A stretch of 64,000 nucleotides of DNA from Spirilliplanes yamanashiensis. Its GTDB lineage: Bacteria > Actinomycetota > Actinomycetes > Mycobacteriales > Micromonosporaceae. Within the stretch, counting starts at the first letter, position 1, and each line of letters begins with the position of its first letter. Positions 42,380 through 50,146 of the stretch are shown one piece after another. Location of the stretch: NCBI RefSeq assembly GCF_016863475.1, contig NZ_BOOY01000016.1, positions 165,389 to 229,388 on the forward strand, in the 5' to 3' direction. A model generated the notes under the pieces. The model did not search any database, was not told the origin of the DNA, and saw only the letters and a list, made by a program, of their open reading frames with translations. Position numbers and translations under genes: made by a program.

Positions 42380-43696
42380 TCAGCTGTGCGAGACGGTCAG
42401 GGAGTAGAAGGCGACCCGGGCGCCGTTGGTGGTGCTGTCCGACGACGACTGGTTGTACGAGCCGGCCTTGAAGTACTGCCGGTACGGCAGGAACGAGGAG
42501 TGGATCGCGTAGCTGCTCGTGGCGCCGTTCAGGGTGATCTGGATGCGGCCGCCGACCACGGCGATGGCGTAGCTGAACTTCGTGCCGACCGGCACCCTGC
42601 CCAGCGTGTACAGCGTCTGCCCGCCGGCGGCGGTCTTCTCGATGCCGATGATGACGTCGCCGTTCGCCCGGTAGTACAGCTCGGCGAGGGGCTTGGTGGA
42701 CGGGCCGCCGCTGCCGAGCTTGATCTGGCCGATGGCGACGTTGCGGGTCACCGACACCACGCGCAGGGTGGCGCTCATCCGGTGGGTGCCCTTCAGCGAC
42801 CAGTCGGCGCCGCCGCCGTTGCGGTTCATCTCGCGCAGCTCGGAGCGGGCGAACTTGGAGTTCGGCGTGGTGACGCCCTTCTCCGGGGCGAAGAACGTCA
42901 TCGCGCCGTCGGCGGGGTCGGTGTAGAAGAACTGGTCCTGGTAGCCGCCTTCGAGCCGGGACGGCGAGATGGTGACGGGCCTGCCGGGCGAGCCGACGGG
43001 CTGCTGGAGCTGCCAGACGGCGAGGTCGAAGTTGGCCCCGGGCGACGCGTCGCGGTCGAGCCCGCCGCCGGGCGGCGTGGTCGGCGGGGTGGTCGGCGGC
43101 TTGCTCGTCGGCGGGGTGGTCGGTGCGGTGGTCGGCGGTGCGGTGGTCGGCGGCGCCGTGGTGGGTGCGGCCGTCGGTCCGGTGGTGGGCGCGCTCGTCG
43201 GCGGGGTGGTCGGCGGGGTGGTGCTGCCCGGCAGCGTCCAGCGCTGGTTCGAGCCGCCGGTGCAGGACCACACCTGCAGGGCGGTGCGATTGGCGGAGCT
43301 GCGGTCGGTGGCGTCGAGACACAGCCCGGACCGGCCGTTGACCAGGGCGCCTGCGGCCGCCTTCCAGGTCTGGGCGGCCGACCCGGTGCAGCCGGCGAGG
43401 TGCACCTTCGCGCCGCTGCCGGTGCCGGCCCCGGCCCCGGTCATGCACTTGCCGAGCGCGCGCACGGTGCCGTCGTCGCCGACGGTCCACTTCTGGGCGC
43501 CGGTGCCGTTGCAGTCGAAGAGCTGGATCCGGGTGCCGTCGGCGGTGGCCGCACCCGCCACGTCGACGCACTTGCCGCCCAGGCCCCGGATCGGGCCGGC
43601 GGTGGCGGCGAGCGCCTGGGTGACGCCGATCGCGCCCAGCGTGCCGGCGACGGCCACGGAGGAGACGATCGCGAGGATCTTCGTGCGGTGCACCAT
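42380..43696 (-). CDS. Secreted ricin-type lectin / PL7 polysaccharide lyase
   Basis: Predicted 438 residues. A signal peptide (about 1-31, cleavage near 'ALAATA') is followed by a ricin-B beta-trefoil (about 33-153) with three QxW repeats (QKW, QTW, QRW), a Pro/Thr linker (about 155-215) and a PL7/alginate-lyase-2 domain (about 220-438). PL7 motifs are 'RSELRE' (from 284) and 'YFKAGSYNQ' (from 408). The third motif, normally Q(I/V)H, reads QIK at 324-326, so the catalytic His is replaced by Lys. ATG 43696 has AAGGG about 13 bases upstream. Substrate could be alginate-like or glucuronan-like; the lectin would target it to the polymer. Confidence 0.88.
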   Translation of the reverse strand: MVHRTKILAIVSSVAVAGTLGAIGVTQALAATAGPIRGLGGKCVDVAGAATADGTRIQLFDCNGTGAQKWTVGDDGTVRALGKCMTGAGAGTGSGAKVHLAGCTGSAAQTWKAAAGALVNGRSGLCLDATDRSSANRTALQVWSCTGGSNQRWTLPGSTTPPTTPPTSAPTTGPTAAPTTAPPTTAPPTTAPTTPPTSKPPTTPPTTPPGGGLDRDASPGANFDLAVWQLQQPVGSPGRPVTISPSRLEGGYQDQFFYTDPADGAMTFFAPEKGVTTPNSKFARSELREMNRNGGGADWSLKGTHRMSATLRVVSVTRNVAIGQIKLGSGGPSTKPLAELYYRANGDVIIGIEKTAAGGQTLYTLGRVPVGTKFSYAIAVVGGRIQITLNGATSSYAIHSSFLPYRQYFKAGSYNQSSSDSTTNGARVAFYSLTVSHS

Positions 43697-43742
43697 GACT
43701 GAGCGGGCCCTTCGACGGTGGTCATGCCGTTGTGGCCCCGTA

Positions 43743-43771
43743 GAGCTAACACCCGCATCCATCAAGGTCAA
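43743..43771 (-). promoter_or_regulatory. Promoter of the lectin/lyase gene
   Basis: Minus strand TTGACC (43771-43766), 17 bases, TAGCTC (43748-43743). The predicted start near 43736 leaves a leader of about 40 bases. The last base of the -10 departs from TANNNT. Confidence 0.5.
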
Positions 43772-43805
43772 CCCGTGCGCGCCGCCGGACTGCGTGTTTC
43801 AGCAG

Positions 43806-43825
43806 CTCCTGACTTTGTTCAGGAG
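43806..43825. promoter_or_regulatory. Inverted repeat upstream of the lyase promoter
   Basis: CTCCTGA and TCAGGAG form perfect 7-base arms around CTTTGT, in a locally AT-richer 60-base stretch between the second kinase stop and the lyase promoter. It could be an operator for the lyase gene or a terminator for the kinase gene; no T-run favours the former. Confidence 0.4.
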
Positions 43826-43853
43826 TAAGAAATAAGCTTCTGTTAAGGCGCGG

Positions 43854-45560
43854 TCAGTCGCGCGCCGGCGGCCGGAAGCTTTCCACCGCCACGGCGAACG
43901 CGGGCAGGTGCGCGGCCCACGCGCCGGCCGGCGCCCGCCACTCGAGCAGGTACGCCCGCCCGTCCCGGGTCACCACCCGGTCGAGGACCCGCACCCGCCG
44001 GTCCCGGGCGTCCCGGTAGGTGTACTCCCACACCCCGTCGGCCGGCTCGGGCAGCGCCTCGATCCGCAGCCGCCGGTACGCGGGCAGCTCCACCCGCCGC
44101 TCGGCCGCGACCAGCGTGGTGACCGGGTCTCCGCCGCCGGGCGTCCACGGGCCGATCCGCAGGCTGGGCTGCCCGCCGGGCGCGCTGAACAGCACGGTGC
44201 CGGCGCCCCGCGGCCCGCCCCGCCACGCCGCGGGCAGGGCCACCCGGAACCCGGTGCGGTCCTGCCGCCACGTGAAGCCGGGCGGCAGCACGAACGCGGG
44301 CGACACGGCCACGCCCCCGCCCGACCCGGCGGACGGCCCGGCGGTGCTCCCGGCGCCGGGGCCGGTGGCGGGGCCGGCCGTAGGTCCGGCGACGAGGCCG
44401 CCGCCGGGCCGCAGGTCCGGCGGGCGGTCCGCGGCGACGGCGGCGGCGGCCACGATCGCCAGCGCCGCCACCAGGACGGCGACGGGCCGGGCCCGCCGGG
44501 CCCGGCCGGCCGGACCGTCCACGGCCGCCCACCGCACCGCGAGCCGGCCGGGCGCGTCGCCCCACCGGTCGTCGGTCCGGCCGGCGGCCCGGCCATCGAA
44601 GCGGCCGGCGGCGGGAGCGCCGGCGCCGGATGCGGCCACGCCGACGGACGCGTGGCCCGCCGGCCGGGCCACGGCGGGCGGGTGGGTCGCGGGCCCGTCG
44701 GGCAGCCCCAGCGGGTCGGGCAGGGGCGGCTCCTCGCCGGACAGCGCGGCGAACCGGCGGGCCACCTCGGCCGCCGGCATGCGCGCCGCCGGGTCGCGTC
44801 GCAGCAGCCCGGCCAGCACCGGGGCGAGCGGCCCGGCGCGGCGCGTCGGGTCCGGTTCCGCGGTGGTCAGGGCGCGGATGGTGGACGCCGTGCTGTCCCG
44901 CGCGTACGGGGGCCGGCCCTCCACCGCGTGGTACAGCGTCGCGCCGAGCGACCACAGGTCCGCCAGCTCCGTGGTGCCGCCGTCGGCGAGCCGTTCCGGG
45001 GCGAGGTAGTCGGGCGAGCCGAACACGGTGCGCGCCCCGGCGAGCGGGCCGGGGCCGTTCGCCGTCACGGCCGAGCCGAAGTCGGTGAGCACGACCCGGC
45101 CGTCGTGGGCGATCAGCACGTTGCTGGGCTTGACGTCGTGGTGCAGCACCCCGGCGGCGCGGGCGGCCTCCAGCGCGGACAGCAGGGCGAGCCCGACCGA
45201 GGCGACCCGGCGCACGGGCAGCGGCCCGGCCCGCTCGATCAGCTGCAGCAGCGACCGCGACGGCACGTGCTCCATCACGATCAACGGCCGGTCCTGGTCC
45301 TCCAGCACGTCGTACACCCGGATGACGTTGGGGTGGCTGACCCGGGCGGCGGCCTGCGCCTCCTGCAGTGTCCACTCGCGGACCAGCTCGCGGGCGCCGA
45401 GCGCGAGGTGGCCGGGGATCACGACCTCCTTGATCGCGACGTCCCGGTCGAGCATCTCGTCGACGGCCAGCCACACGCGGCCCATGCCGCCGGCCCCGAT
45501 GGGGCGGACGACACGGTAACGGCCGGCGATGACCGGCTCGGCACCCCGCATGGACCCCAT
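43854..45560 (-). CDS. Transmembrane Ser/Thr protein kinase with HHD catalytic loop
   Basis: Predicted 568 residues. Kinase domain about 14-275: 'IGAGGMGRVW', Lys44, 'DFG' 160-162 and 'GSPDYLAPERL' are intact, while the catalytic loop reads 'HHDVKPSN' (140-147) rather than HRD, leaving the catalytic Asp142. A Pro/Ala/Gly juxtamembrane region precedes one span at about 359-378. The exterior part of 190 residues has a Gly/Ala/Pro linker and an unassigned globular domain ('GFTWRQDRTGFRVALPAAW', 'EYTYRDARDRRVRVLDRVV'). ATG 45560 has GGAGG eight bases upstream. Divergent from the helical-repeat secreted protein. Confidence 0.88.
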   Translation of the reverse strand: MGSMRGAEPVIAGRYRVVRPIGAGGMGRVWLAVDEMLDRDVAIKEVVIPGHLALGARELVREWTLQEAQAAARVSHPNVIRVYDVLEDQDRPLIVMEHVPSRSLLQLIERAGPLPVRRVASVGLALLSALEAARAAGVLHHDVKPSNVLIAHDGRVVLTDFGSAVTANGPGPLAGARTVFGSPDYLAPERLADGGTTELADLWSLGATLYHAVEGRPPYARDSTASTIRALTTAEPDPTRRAGPLAPVLAGLLRRDPAARMPAAEVARRFAALSGEEPPLPDPLGLPDGPATHPPAVARPAGHASVGVAASGAGAPAAGRFDGRAAGRTDDRWGDAPGRLAVRWAAVDGPAGRARRARPVAVLVAALAIVAAAAVAADRPPDLRPGGGLVAGPTAGPATGPGAGSTAGPSAGSGGGVAVSPAFVLPPGFTWRQDRTGFRVALPAAWRGGPRGAGTVLFSAPGGQPSLRIGPWTPGGGDPVTTLVAAERRVELPAYRRLRIEALPEPADGVWEYTYRDARDRRVRVLDRVVTRDGRAYLLEWRAPAGAWAAHLPAFAVAVESFRPPARD

Positions 45561-45594
45561 CTTCCGCCTCCGGGTGGCGATGCGAAAGCGCGTC

Positions 45595-45623
45595 TCGACC
45601 GGGTCTCCCATCGGGCGTAAATT
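45595..45623 (+). promoter_or_regulatory. Candidate promoter of the helical-protein/sortase genes
   Basis: TCGACC (45595-45600), 17 bases, TAAATT (45618-45623). The predicted start near 45630 gives a leader of about 28 bases before ATG 45658. The -35 is one base off TTGACC. Confidence 0.4.
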
Positions 45624-45657
45624 CGGGGCGACCGCAATCTCCGATCAACGTCGGGCG

Positions 45658-46992
45658 ATGATGGACATGCGCGGAACCCGCTGGCGCCGTTTGGCGATCG
45701 TGCCGCTCACGGTGGCCGTCCTGCTGCCGACCGGGTCCGCCCCGGCCCCGGCCCACCGCCCGGCCGCACGGGCCCCGACCGCACCCGCCGGACCCGCCGA
45801 CCACGCCGGACACGCCGCCCCGGCCGGCGGCCCGGCCGGCGGCCCGGCTCTCCCGGCGGGGCGGGCGGGCGCAAAACCGGCGGCGGAGCAGGCGCTGCGG
45901 CTGCAGGCCCTGCTCGGGCAGCACTCGACGCTCGCGACCGGGTTCATGCGCGGCCGGCTGCGCGGCGACGACGACTTCGTGCAGGCCGCCGACGCCGCGC
46001 TGGGCCGCAACACCCAGGCGATGACGGCGCTGGTGGGAGACATGTTCGGCGCCGCGGCCGGGCAGCAGTTCGAGCCACTGTGGCGCGACCACGTGGTGGC
46101 GCTGTTCGGCTACGCCGGCGCGGTCGCGGAGCAGGACGACGCCGCCCGCGACGCGGCCCGCAAGAACCTGACCGACTTCGAGCTGCGGCTGGGCACGTTC
46201 TTCGCCGGGGCGTCCGGCGGGCGGCTGAGCCCCGCCGACGCGCGCACGGCGGTCCTGCAGCACGTCGACCACCTGCTGGAGCAGGCCGACGCGTACGCCG
46301 AGCAGGACTTCGCCCGGGCCGACCGGACCTACCGGGAGGCGTACCGGCACACCTACGACATGGGCGGGGTGCTGGCCGGGGCGCTGCTGCCGCCCGCCGA
46401 CGCGGCCACGCTGCGCGAGCCGATCTGGCAGCTGCGCGCCCAGCTGGGCAAGCTGCTCGCCGAGCACGTGTTCCTGGTGGTGGACGTGACCCGGGCGGCG
46501 GCGACGGACGCCCCCGACTTCACGGCCGCCGCCGAGCTGGTGGACGACAACACCCGCGCCCTGGCGACCGCGATGGACAGCCTCTTCGGCGCGGACGCCG
46601 CGGGCCGGTTCCAGACGCTGTGGGCGTCGCACGTCGACCAGCTGGTGGCCTACGCCGCGGCGGGTGAGGACCGGGCGAAGCGGGACCTGGCCCGGGCGAA
46701 CCTGCGCGCCTTCGAGGGCAGGCTGGCGTCCTTCCTGGAGGGCGCGACGGAGCGGCGGCTGACGACGGCGGGCCTGACGCAGGCGCTGGTGGCCCACGAC
46801 GACATGCTGCTGCGGCACGCCGACGCGTTCGCCGAGCGCGACTACTCCACGGCGCACACCGTCGCGTACGAGACCTACGACCACATGTCCGAGGTGGCAC
46901 GGCAGCTGGCCGACGCGTTCGGGGCGACGGTCGCGGCGGGGCTGCCGGTGGGCGGCGCGCAGACCGGGCACGGCGGGATGGCGGGGCGCTGA
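45658..46992 (+). CDS. Secreted protein with two tandem helical-bundle modules
   Basis: Predicted 444 residues. A signal peptide (about 1-33) and a His/Ala/Pro linker ('ADHAGHAAPAGGPAG') precede two homologous all-alpha modules of about 165 residues. Shared features in order: 'LLxxH', 'NTxA', 'LFGAxA..F..LW..HV', 'AR.NL..FE.RL..F..GA', 'A...H...LL..ADA.AE.D' and a final Y.H. Repeated His and Asp positions could bind metal. Similar modules occur in secreted Firmicutes proteins that carry doubtful 'copper amine oxidase' labels; no true oxidase motif is present here. ATG 45658 is used; ATG 45661 and 45667 are alternatives. Followed by a class F sortase two bases on. Confidence 0.75.
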   Translation: MMDMRGTRWRRLAIVPLTVAVLLPTGSAPAPAHRPAARAPTAPAGPADHAGHAAPAGGPAGGPALPAGRAGAKPAAEQALRLQALLGQHSTLATGFMRGRLRGDDDFVQAADAALGRNTQAMTALVGDMFGAAAGQQFEPLWRDHVVALFGYAGAVAEQDDAARDAARKNLTDFELRLGTFFAGASGGRLSPADARTAVLQHVDHLLEQADAYAEQDFARADRTYREAYRHTYDMGGVLAGALLPPADAATLREPIWQLRAQLGKLLAEHVFLVVDVTRAAATDAPDFTAAAELVDDNTRALATAMDSLFGADAAGRFQTLWASHVDQLVAYAAAGEDRAKRDLARANLRAFEGRLASFLEGATERRLTTAGLTQALVAHDDMLLRHADAFAERDYSTAHTVAYETYDHMSEVARQLADAFGATVAAGLPVGGAQTGHGGMAGR

Positions 46993-46994
46993 CC

Positions 46995-47621
46995 GTGCAC
47001 GCCGCCGTCCGCGCCGCGATGCTCGCCGCGCTGGCCGTCCCCGTGGCGACCGGCCTGGCCGGCGCGGCCCCGTCGCCCGCGGCGGAGCCGGCCCCGCCGG
47101 GAGCGGCACCCGCGGTGGCGACGGCGGCGGCCCGGCACCCGGCGCAGGCGTTCCGGTCCACCCGCACCTACGCGGCCGTGGCGGCGCCGGTGCGGCTGCG
47201 GATCCCCGCGCTGCGGCTGTCCGCGGCCCCGTTGCAGCACCTGGGCCGCGGTCCGGACGGGACGGTCGCCGTGCCGGACCGGGCCGACGTCGCCGGCTGG
47301 TACGCCGCCGGCCCCCGCCCCGGCCAGGCGGGTCCCGCGGTGCTGCTCGGCCACGTGGACTCCGAGGAGGGGCCGGGCGTGTTCCTGCACCTGTCCCGGC
47401 TGCGGCCCGGCGCGGCCGTCCACGTCGACCGGGCGGACGGCACCACGGTGACGTTCCGGGTGACCGGGGTGCGGCAGGTGCCCAAGGGCCGCTTCCCCAC
47501 CGACCTCGTCTACGCCCCGACCCTGCTGCCCGCCTTGCGCCTGGTGACGTGCGGCGGCGCCTTCGACCGGACCCGCGGGAGCTACCGGGACAATGTCATC
47601 GTGCTGGCCGACCGTGCCTGA
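46995..47621 (+). CDS. Class F sortase
   Basis: Predicted 208 residues. An N-terminal hydrophobic signal or anchor (about 5-25) and an Ala/Pro linker lead to a sortase domain starting 'VRLRIPALRLSAAPLQHLG'. Catalytic residues are His120 ('LLGHVDS'), Cys186 ('RLVTCGG') and Arg198 ('GSYRDN'). Class F sortases of actinobacteria are poorly characterised. GTG 46995 is two bases after the stop of the helical-repeat gene, and its stop overlaps the start of the next gene, so the three are one operon. No LPxTG-like motif is obvious at the C-terminus of either neighbour. Confidence 0.92.
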   Translation: MHAAVRAAMLAALAVPVATGLAGAAPSPAAEPAPPGAAPAVATAAARHPAQAFRSTRTYAAVAAPVRLRIPALRLSAAPLQHLGRGPDGTVAVPDRADVAGWYAAGPRPGQAGPAVLLGHVDSEEGPGVFLHLSRLRPGAAVHVDRADGTTVTFRVTGVRQVPKGRFPTDLVYAPTLLPALRLVTCGGAFDRTRGSYRDNVIVLADRA

Positions 47622-48645
47622 CCGGCGGGTCGCCGCGGCCGCGGCGGCCGTGCTGGCGGCCGCCCTCGCCGCGGGCCCGGCGGCCGCCTCCCCCGCCCCG
47701 CCCTCCCCCGCCCTGGCCGCCGACCTGCCGGTGGTCGCGGTGCTGCCGGGCGACCGGGAGACGGCCCTGGTCGCCGACCTGGGCGCCGGGCCGGCGACGA
47801 CCGGCGGCGCGGGCGCCGCGACGGGCGCCGGCACGGTGACCGTGACGGTCGGCGGGGTGCCGCGGCCGGCGACGCTGCGGCCGGTGCTGTCGGACGACCT
47901 CGCGGTCGCGCTGGTCGTGGACGCGTCGGCGGACGGTGCGGCGGCGCTGCCGACCTGGCTGAGCGCCGCCGCCCGGTTCGCGCTGGAGGCGCCCGCGGCC
48001 GCCCGCACGGTGGTGGTCGCGGACACCACGCCGCCGTCGCTGCGCCCGGCGCCGCAGCCGGGCGCGGCCGGGGTGGTGCGCGCGCTGAGCACGGTGGAGC
48101 CGGGCGGCGAGCGGCGCACCGCCGAGGCGCTCACCCTGGCGGTGCGCCAGTTCCGGCCGGGCCCGCCGGGCCGGCGGCTCATCGTGCTGTACACCTCGGG
48201 CGCGGACGCCGGGCCGGAGAGCGCCGCCGCCCTCGGCCGGCGGCTGGCGCGCGAGGGCGTCATCCTCGTCGTGGCCGGCGCGGCCGCACACAGCGGCTAC
48301 TGGTCGGCCGCGGTCCGGGCCACCGGCGGCTTCTTCGCCCCCGCCGCGGCCGGCGCGGCGCCCGCGGCGGGCCCGGCGCTCGACCAGGTGGCCGCCACGC
48401 TGCGCGGGCGCTGCCTGGTCACGTTCGCGACGCCCGCCGACCGGCCGGCCCCGGTGGCGGTCCGGATCGACGGCGGCGGCGCCGCGCTGGCGGGCACCGC
48501 GATCGTGCCGGCCGGCGACCCGCCCGCCCGCGAGCGCCCGTCCGCCTGGTGGTGGGCGGGCGCGGGGGTGGCCGCGGCGGCCGCGGCGCTGCTCGGGCTG
48601 CGCCTGGCCGCCCGCCGCCCGGAGGAGCTGCCGCCGCGGCGGTGA
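47614..48645 (+). CDS. VWA-like exported, C-terminally anchored membrane protein
   Basis: Predicted 343 residues. Signal peptide about 1-28, then a domain resembling a von Willebrand A fold ('LAVALVVDASADGAAALPTW', 'RRLIVLYTSGADAGPESAAAL', 'VILVVAGAAAHSGYWSAAV') but lacking the DxSxS metal site, so probably not a metal-dependent adhesion domain. A single span ('WWAGAGVAAAAAALLGLRLA') near residue 315 ends in a short basic tail. GTG 47614 overlaps the sortase stop by eight bases. Function unknown; tight linkage to a sortase suggests a cell-surface role. Confidence 0.75.
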   Translation: MPDRRVAAAAAAVLAAALAAGPAAASPAPPSPALAADLPVVAVLPGDRETALVADLGAGPATTGGAGAATGAGTVTVTVGGVPRPATLRPVLSDDLAVALVVDASADGAAALPTWLSAAARFALEAPAAARTVVVADTTPPSLRPAPQPGAAGVVRALSTVEPGGERRTAEALTLAVRQFRPGPPGRRLIVLYTSGADAGPESAAALGRRLAREGVILVVAGAAAHSGYWSAAVRATGGFFAPAAAGAAPAAGPALDQVAATLRGRCLVTFATPADRPAPVAVRIDGGGAALAGTAIVPAGDPPARERPSAWWWAGAGVAAAAAALLGLRLAARRPEELPPRR

Positions 48646-48667
48646 CGGGGCGGTGGGGCCGGGATCG

Positions 48668-49174
48668 TCACCCGGCGGGCGCACGTCGCCGGGCCGCGGC
48701 GAAGGACAGGACGGCGCCGCGGAGCAGCTCGACGACCTCCGGCTCCGGCAGGCCCAGCGTGCGGGAGGTCTGCGCGAGGTCGTGGCCGCCGTACAGCGCC
48801 AGCGCCGCGACGGCGCACTGCCGGCCGGTCGGGCCGGGCGGGCGACGGTCCACGGTGTCCGTCCGGCCCGCCGCGAACGCGGCGCCGAACCGTTCCCGCG
48901 CGGCGAGCCGGCCCAGGCAGCGGTGGTAGACCGACCGGGCCAGCCAGACCCGCTCCGAGCCGGGCGGGGCGTCGCCACCGGGACCGGGGCCGGCGGCCTC
49001 GGTCAGCACGGCGGCGACGATCTCACCGGCGGCGTCCTCGTCGCCGACCAGCATCGCCGCCATCGTCAGCAGCGGCGCGCCGTGCCGGCGGCACATGGCC
49101 CTGGCACGCCACAGCCGGCGGGGGGTCATCTCGTCGGTGGCGCGCGCGGGTCGGTGCGGAGTGGAGATGCTCAT
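48668..49174 (-). CDS. Degenerate ECF-sigma-like helix-turn-helix protein
   Basis: Predicted 168 residues. The C-terminal part 'CAVAALALYGGHDLAQTSRT' with 'LGLPEPEVVELLRGAV' looks like sigma region 4, and the N-terminal 'LLTMAAMLVGDEDAAGEIVA' resembles the start of region 2, but the aromatic and acidic residues for -10 and core contacts are not evident. It may be a non-classical regulator. ATG 49174 is the longest start; ATG 49129 is an alternative. It diverges from the GAF-ANTAR genes across a 235-base gap in which I see one short reading frame and no other gene. Confidence 0.6.
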   Translation of the reverse strand: MSISTPHRPARATDEMTPRRLWRARAMCRRHGAPLLTMAAMLVGDEDAAGEIVAAVLTEAAGPGPGGDAPPGSERVWLARSVYHRCLGRLAARERFGAAFAAGRTDTVDRRPPGPTGRQCAVAALALYGGHDLAQTSRTLGLPEPEVVELLRGAVLSFAAARRRAPAG

Positions 49175-49359
49175 GACTCACCTCGGCGGTCGACGGCAGA
49201 AGGTCGCGCGTGCCGAGGTCCGGGGCAGCAGTGACACGCTACCGATGGGACCGCCCCGGCGCACCCTGCGGCCGGAAGGCGCGCAGAGTACGGTGAGACC
49301 ACCCGGATTCGGGCCCACGCAGCCCCGAGCAACCGGCGGCACCAGCGGAAGGTGCGGCC

Positions 49360-49413
49360 ATGTCCCCCGGATCGGACCGCGACGGCACCGCGGGGCGCGC
49401 GGCGACGCCATGA
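49360..49413 (+). CDS. Possible 17-residue leader peptide
   Basis: ATG 49360 has GGAAGG about eight bases upstream and the frame ends in a TGA that overlaps the ATG of the first GAF-ANTAR gene (ATGA). This geometry would couple translation of the regulator to the short frame. Composition is unremarkable and chance cannot be excluded. Confidence 0.3.
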   Translation: MSPGSDRDGTAGRAATP

Positions 49414-50105
49414 GCGAGCCACAGACCGGCCCCGAGACGGTCCGGGACCTCATCGCCCGGCAACCGCCCGCCCCGGGCACCACCGGCTTGCTGCGCCGGG
49501 TCTGCCGGGCGGCCGCGCAGGCGCTCGCGGCGTCCGGCGCCGGCGCCAGCGTCATGACCGCCAACGGGACGCGCGGCATCAGCGCCGCCTCGGACCCCGC
49601 CAGCGAGCGCGTGGAGGACCTGCAGTTCGTGCTGGGCGAGGGGCCGTGCATCGACGCGTTCACCGACACGCGTCCCGTGCTGATCCCGGACCTGGCCGAC
49701 CCGGCGGCCCAGCGCTGGCCGGTCTACACCCCCGCGGCCCGCGACAGCGGCGTCTGCGCGGTGTTCGCGTTCCCGCTGCAGGTCGGCGCCGCGCGCCTCG
49801 GCGTGCTCGACGTGTACCGCGACCGCCCCGGCTCGCTGACCGGCGAGGAGCTGGGCTGCGCGCTCACGTTCGCCGACGTCACCGTCCACGCCCTGCTCGA
49901 CCGCGAGCGGGACGGCGACCTGCTCGGCGACGTGCGGCACCGGGCCGAGCTGTTCCAGGCCCAGGGGATGGTCATGGTGCAGCTCGGGGTACCCATCGAG
50001 GAGGCCATGATCCGGCTGCGGGCCCACGCGTACGCCGAGGAACGCCCGATCGGCGACGTGGCCCGCGACGTGGTTGCGGGCCGGCTGCGGCTCGACCGTC
50101 CATGA
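49410..50105 (+). CDS. GAF-ANTAR regulator 1
   Basis: Predicted 231 residues. A GAF domain (about 25-165: 'GASVMTANGTRGISAASDPA', 'QFVLGEGPCIDAFTDTRPVL', 'FPLQVGAARLGVLDVYRD') is followed by an ANTAR RNA-binding domain (about 170-228: 'RAELFQAQGMVMVQLGVPIE', 'AMIRLRAHAYAEERPIGDVA'). It would bind paired hexaloop RNA stem-loops and prevent transcription termination upon a signal sensed by the GAF domain. ATG 49410 lacks a strong ribosome site and overlaps the stop of a short upstream frame. Followed closely by a paralogue. Confidence 0.9.
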   Translation: MSEPQTGPETVRDLIARQPPAPGTTGLLRRVCRAAAQALAASGAGASVMTANGTRGISAASDPASERVEDLQFVLGEGPCIDAFTDTRPVLIPDLADPAAQRWPVYTPAARDSGVCAVFAFPLQVGAARLGVLDVYRDRPGSLTGEELGCALTFADVTVHALLDRERDGDLLGDVRHRAELFQAQGMVMVQLGVPIEEAMIRLRAHAYAEERPIGDVARDVVAGRLRLDRP

Positions 50106-50146
50106 ACACCATCAGTCCGTCCGAGGTCGCCGGGAGGCAGGCATGA
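50102..50146 (+). CDS. Possible 14-residue coupling peptide between GAF-ANTAR genes
   Basis: ATG 50102 overlaps the stop of regulator 1, and its own TGA overlaps ATG 50143 of regulator 2, giving an ATGA link on both sides. The second regulator has its own GGGAGG, so the short frame may be only a bridge for terminating ribosomes or a coincidence. Confidence 0.25.
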   Translation: MNTISPSEVAGRQA

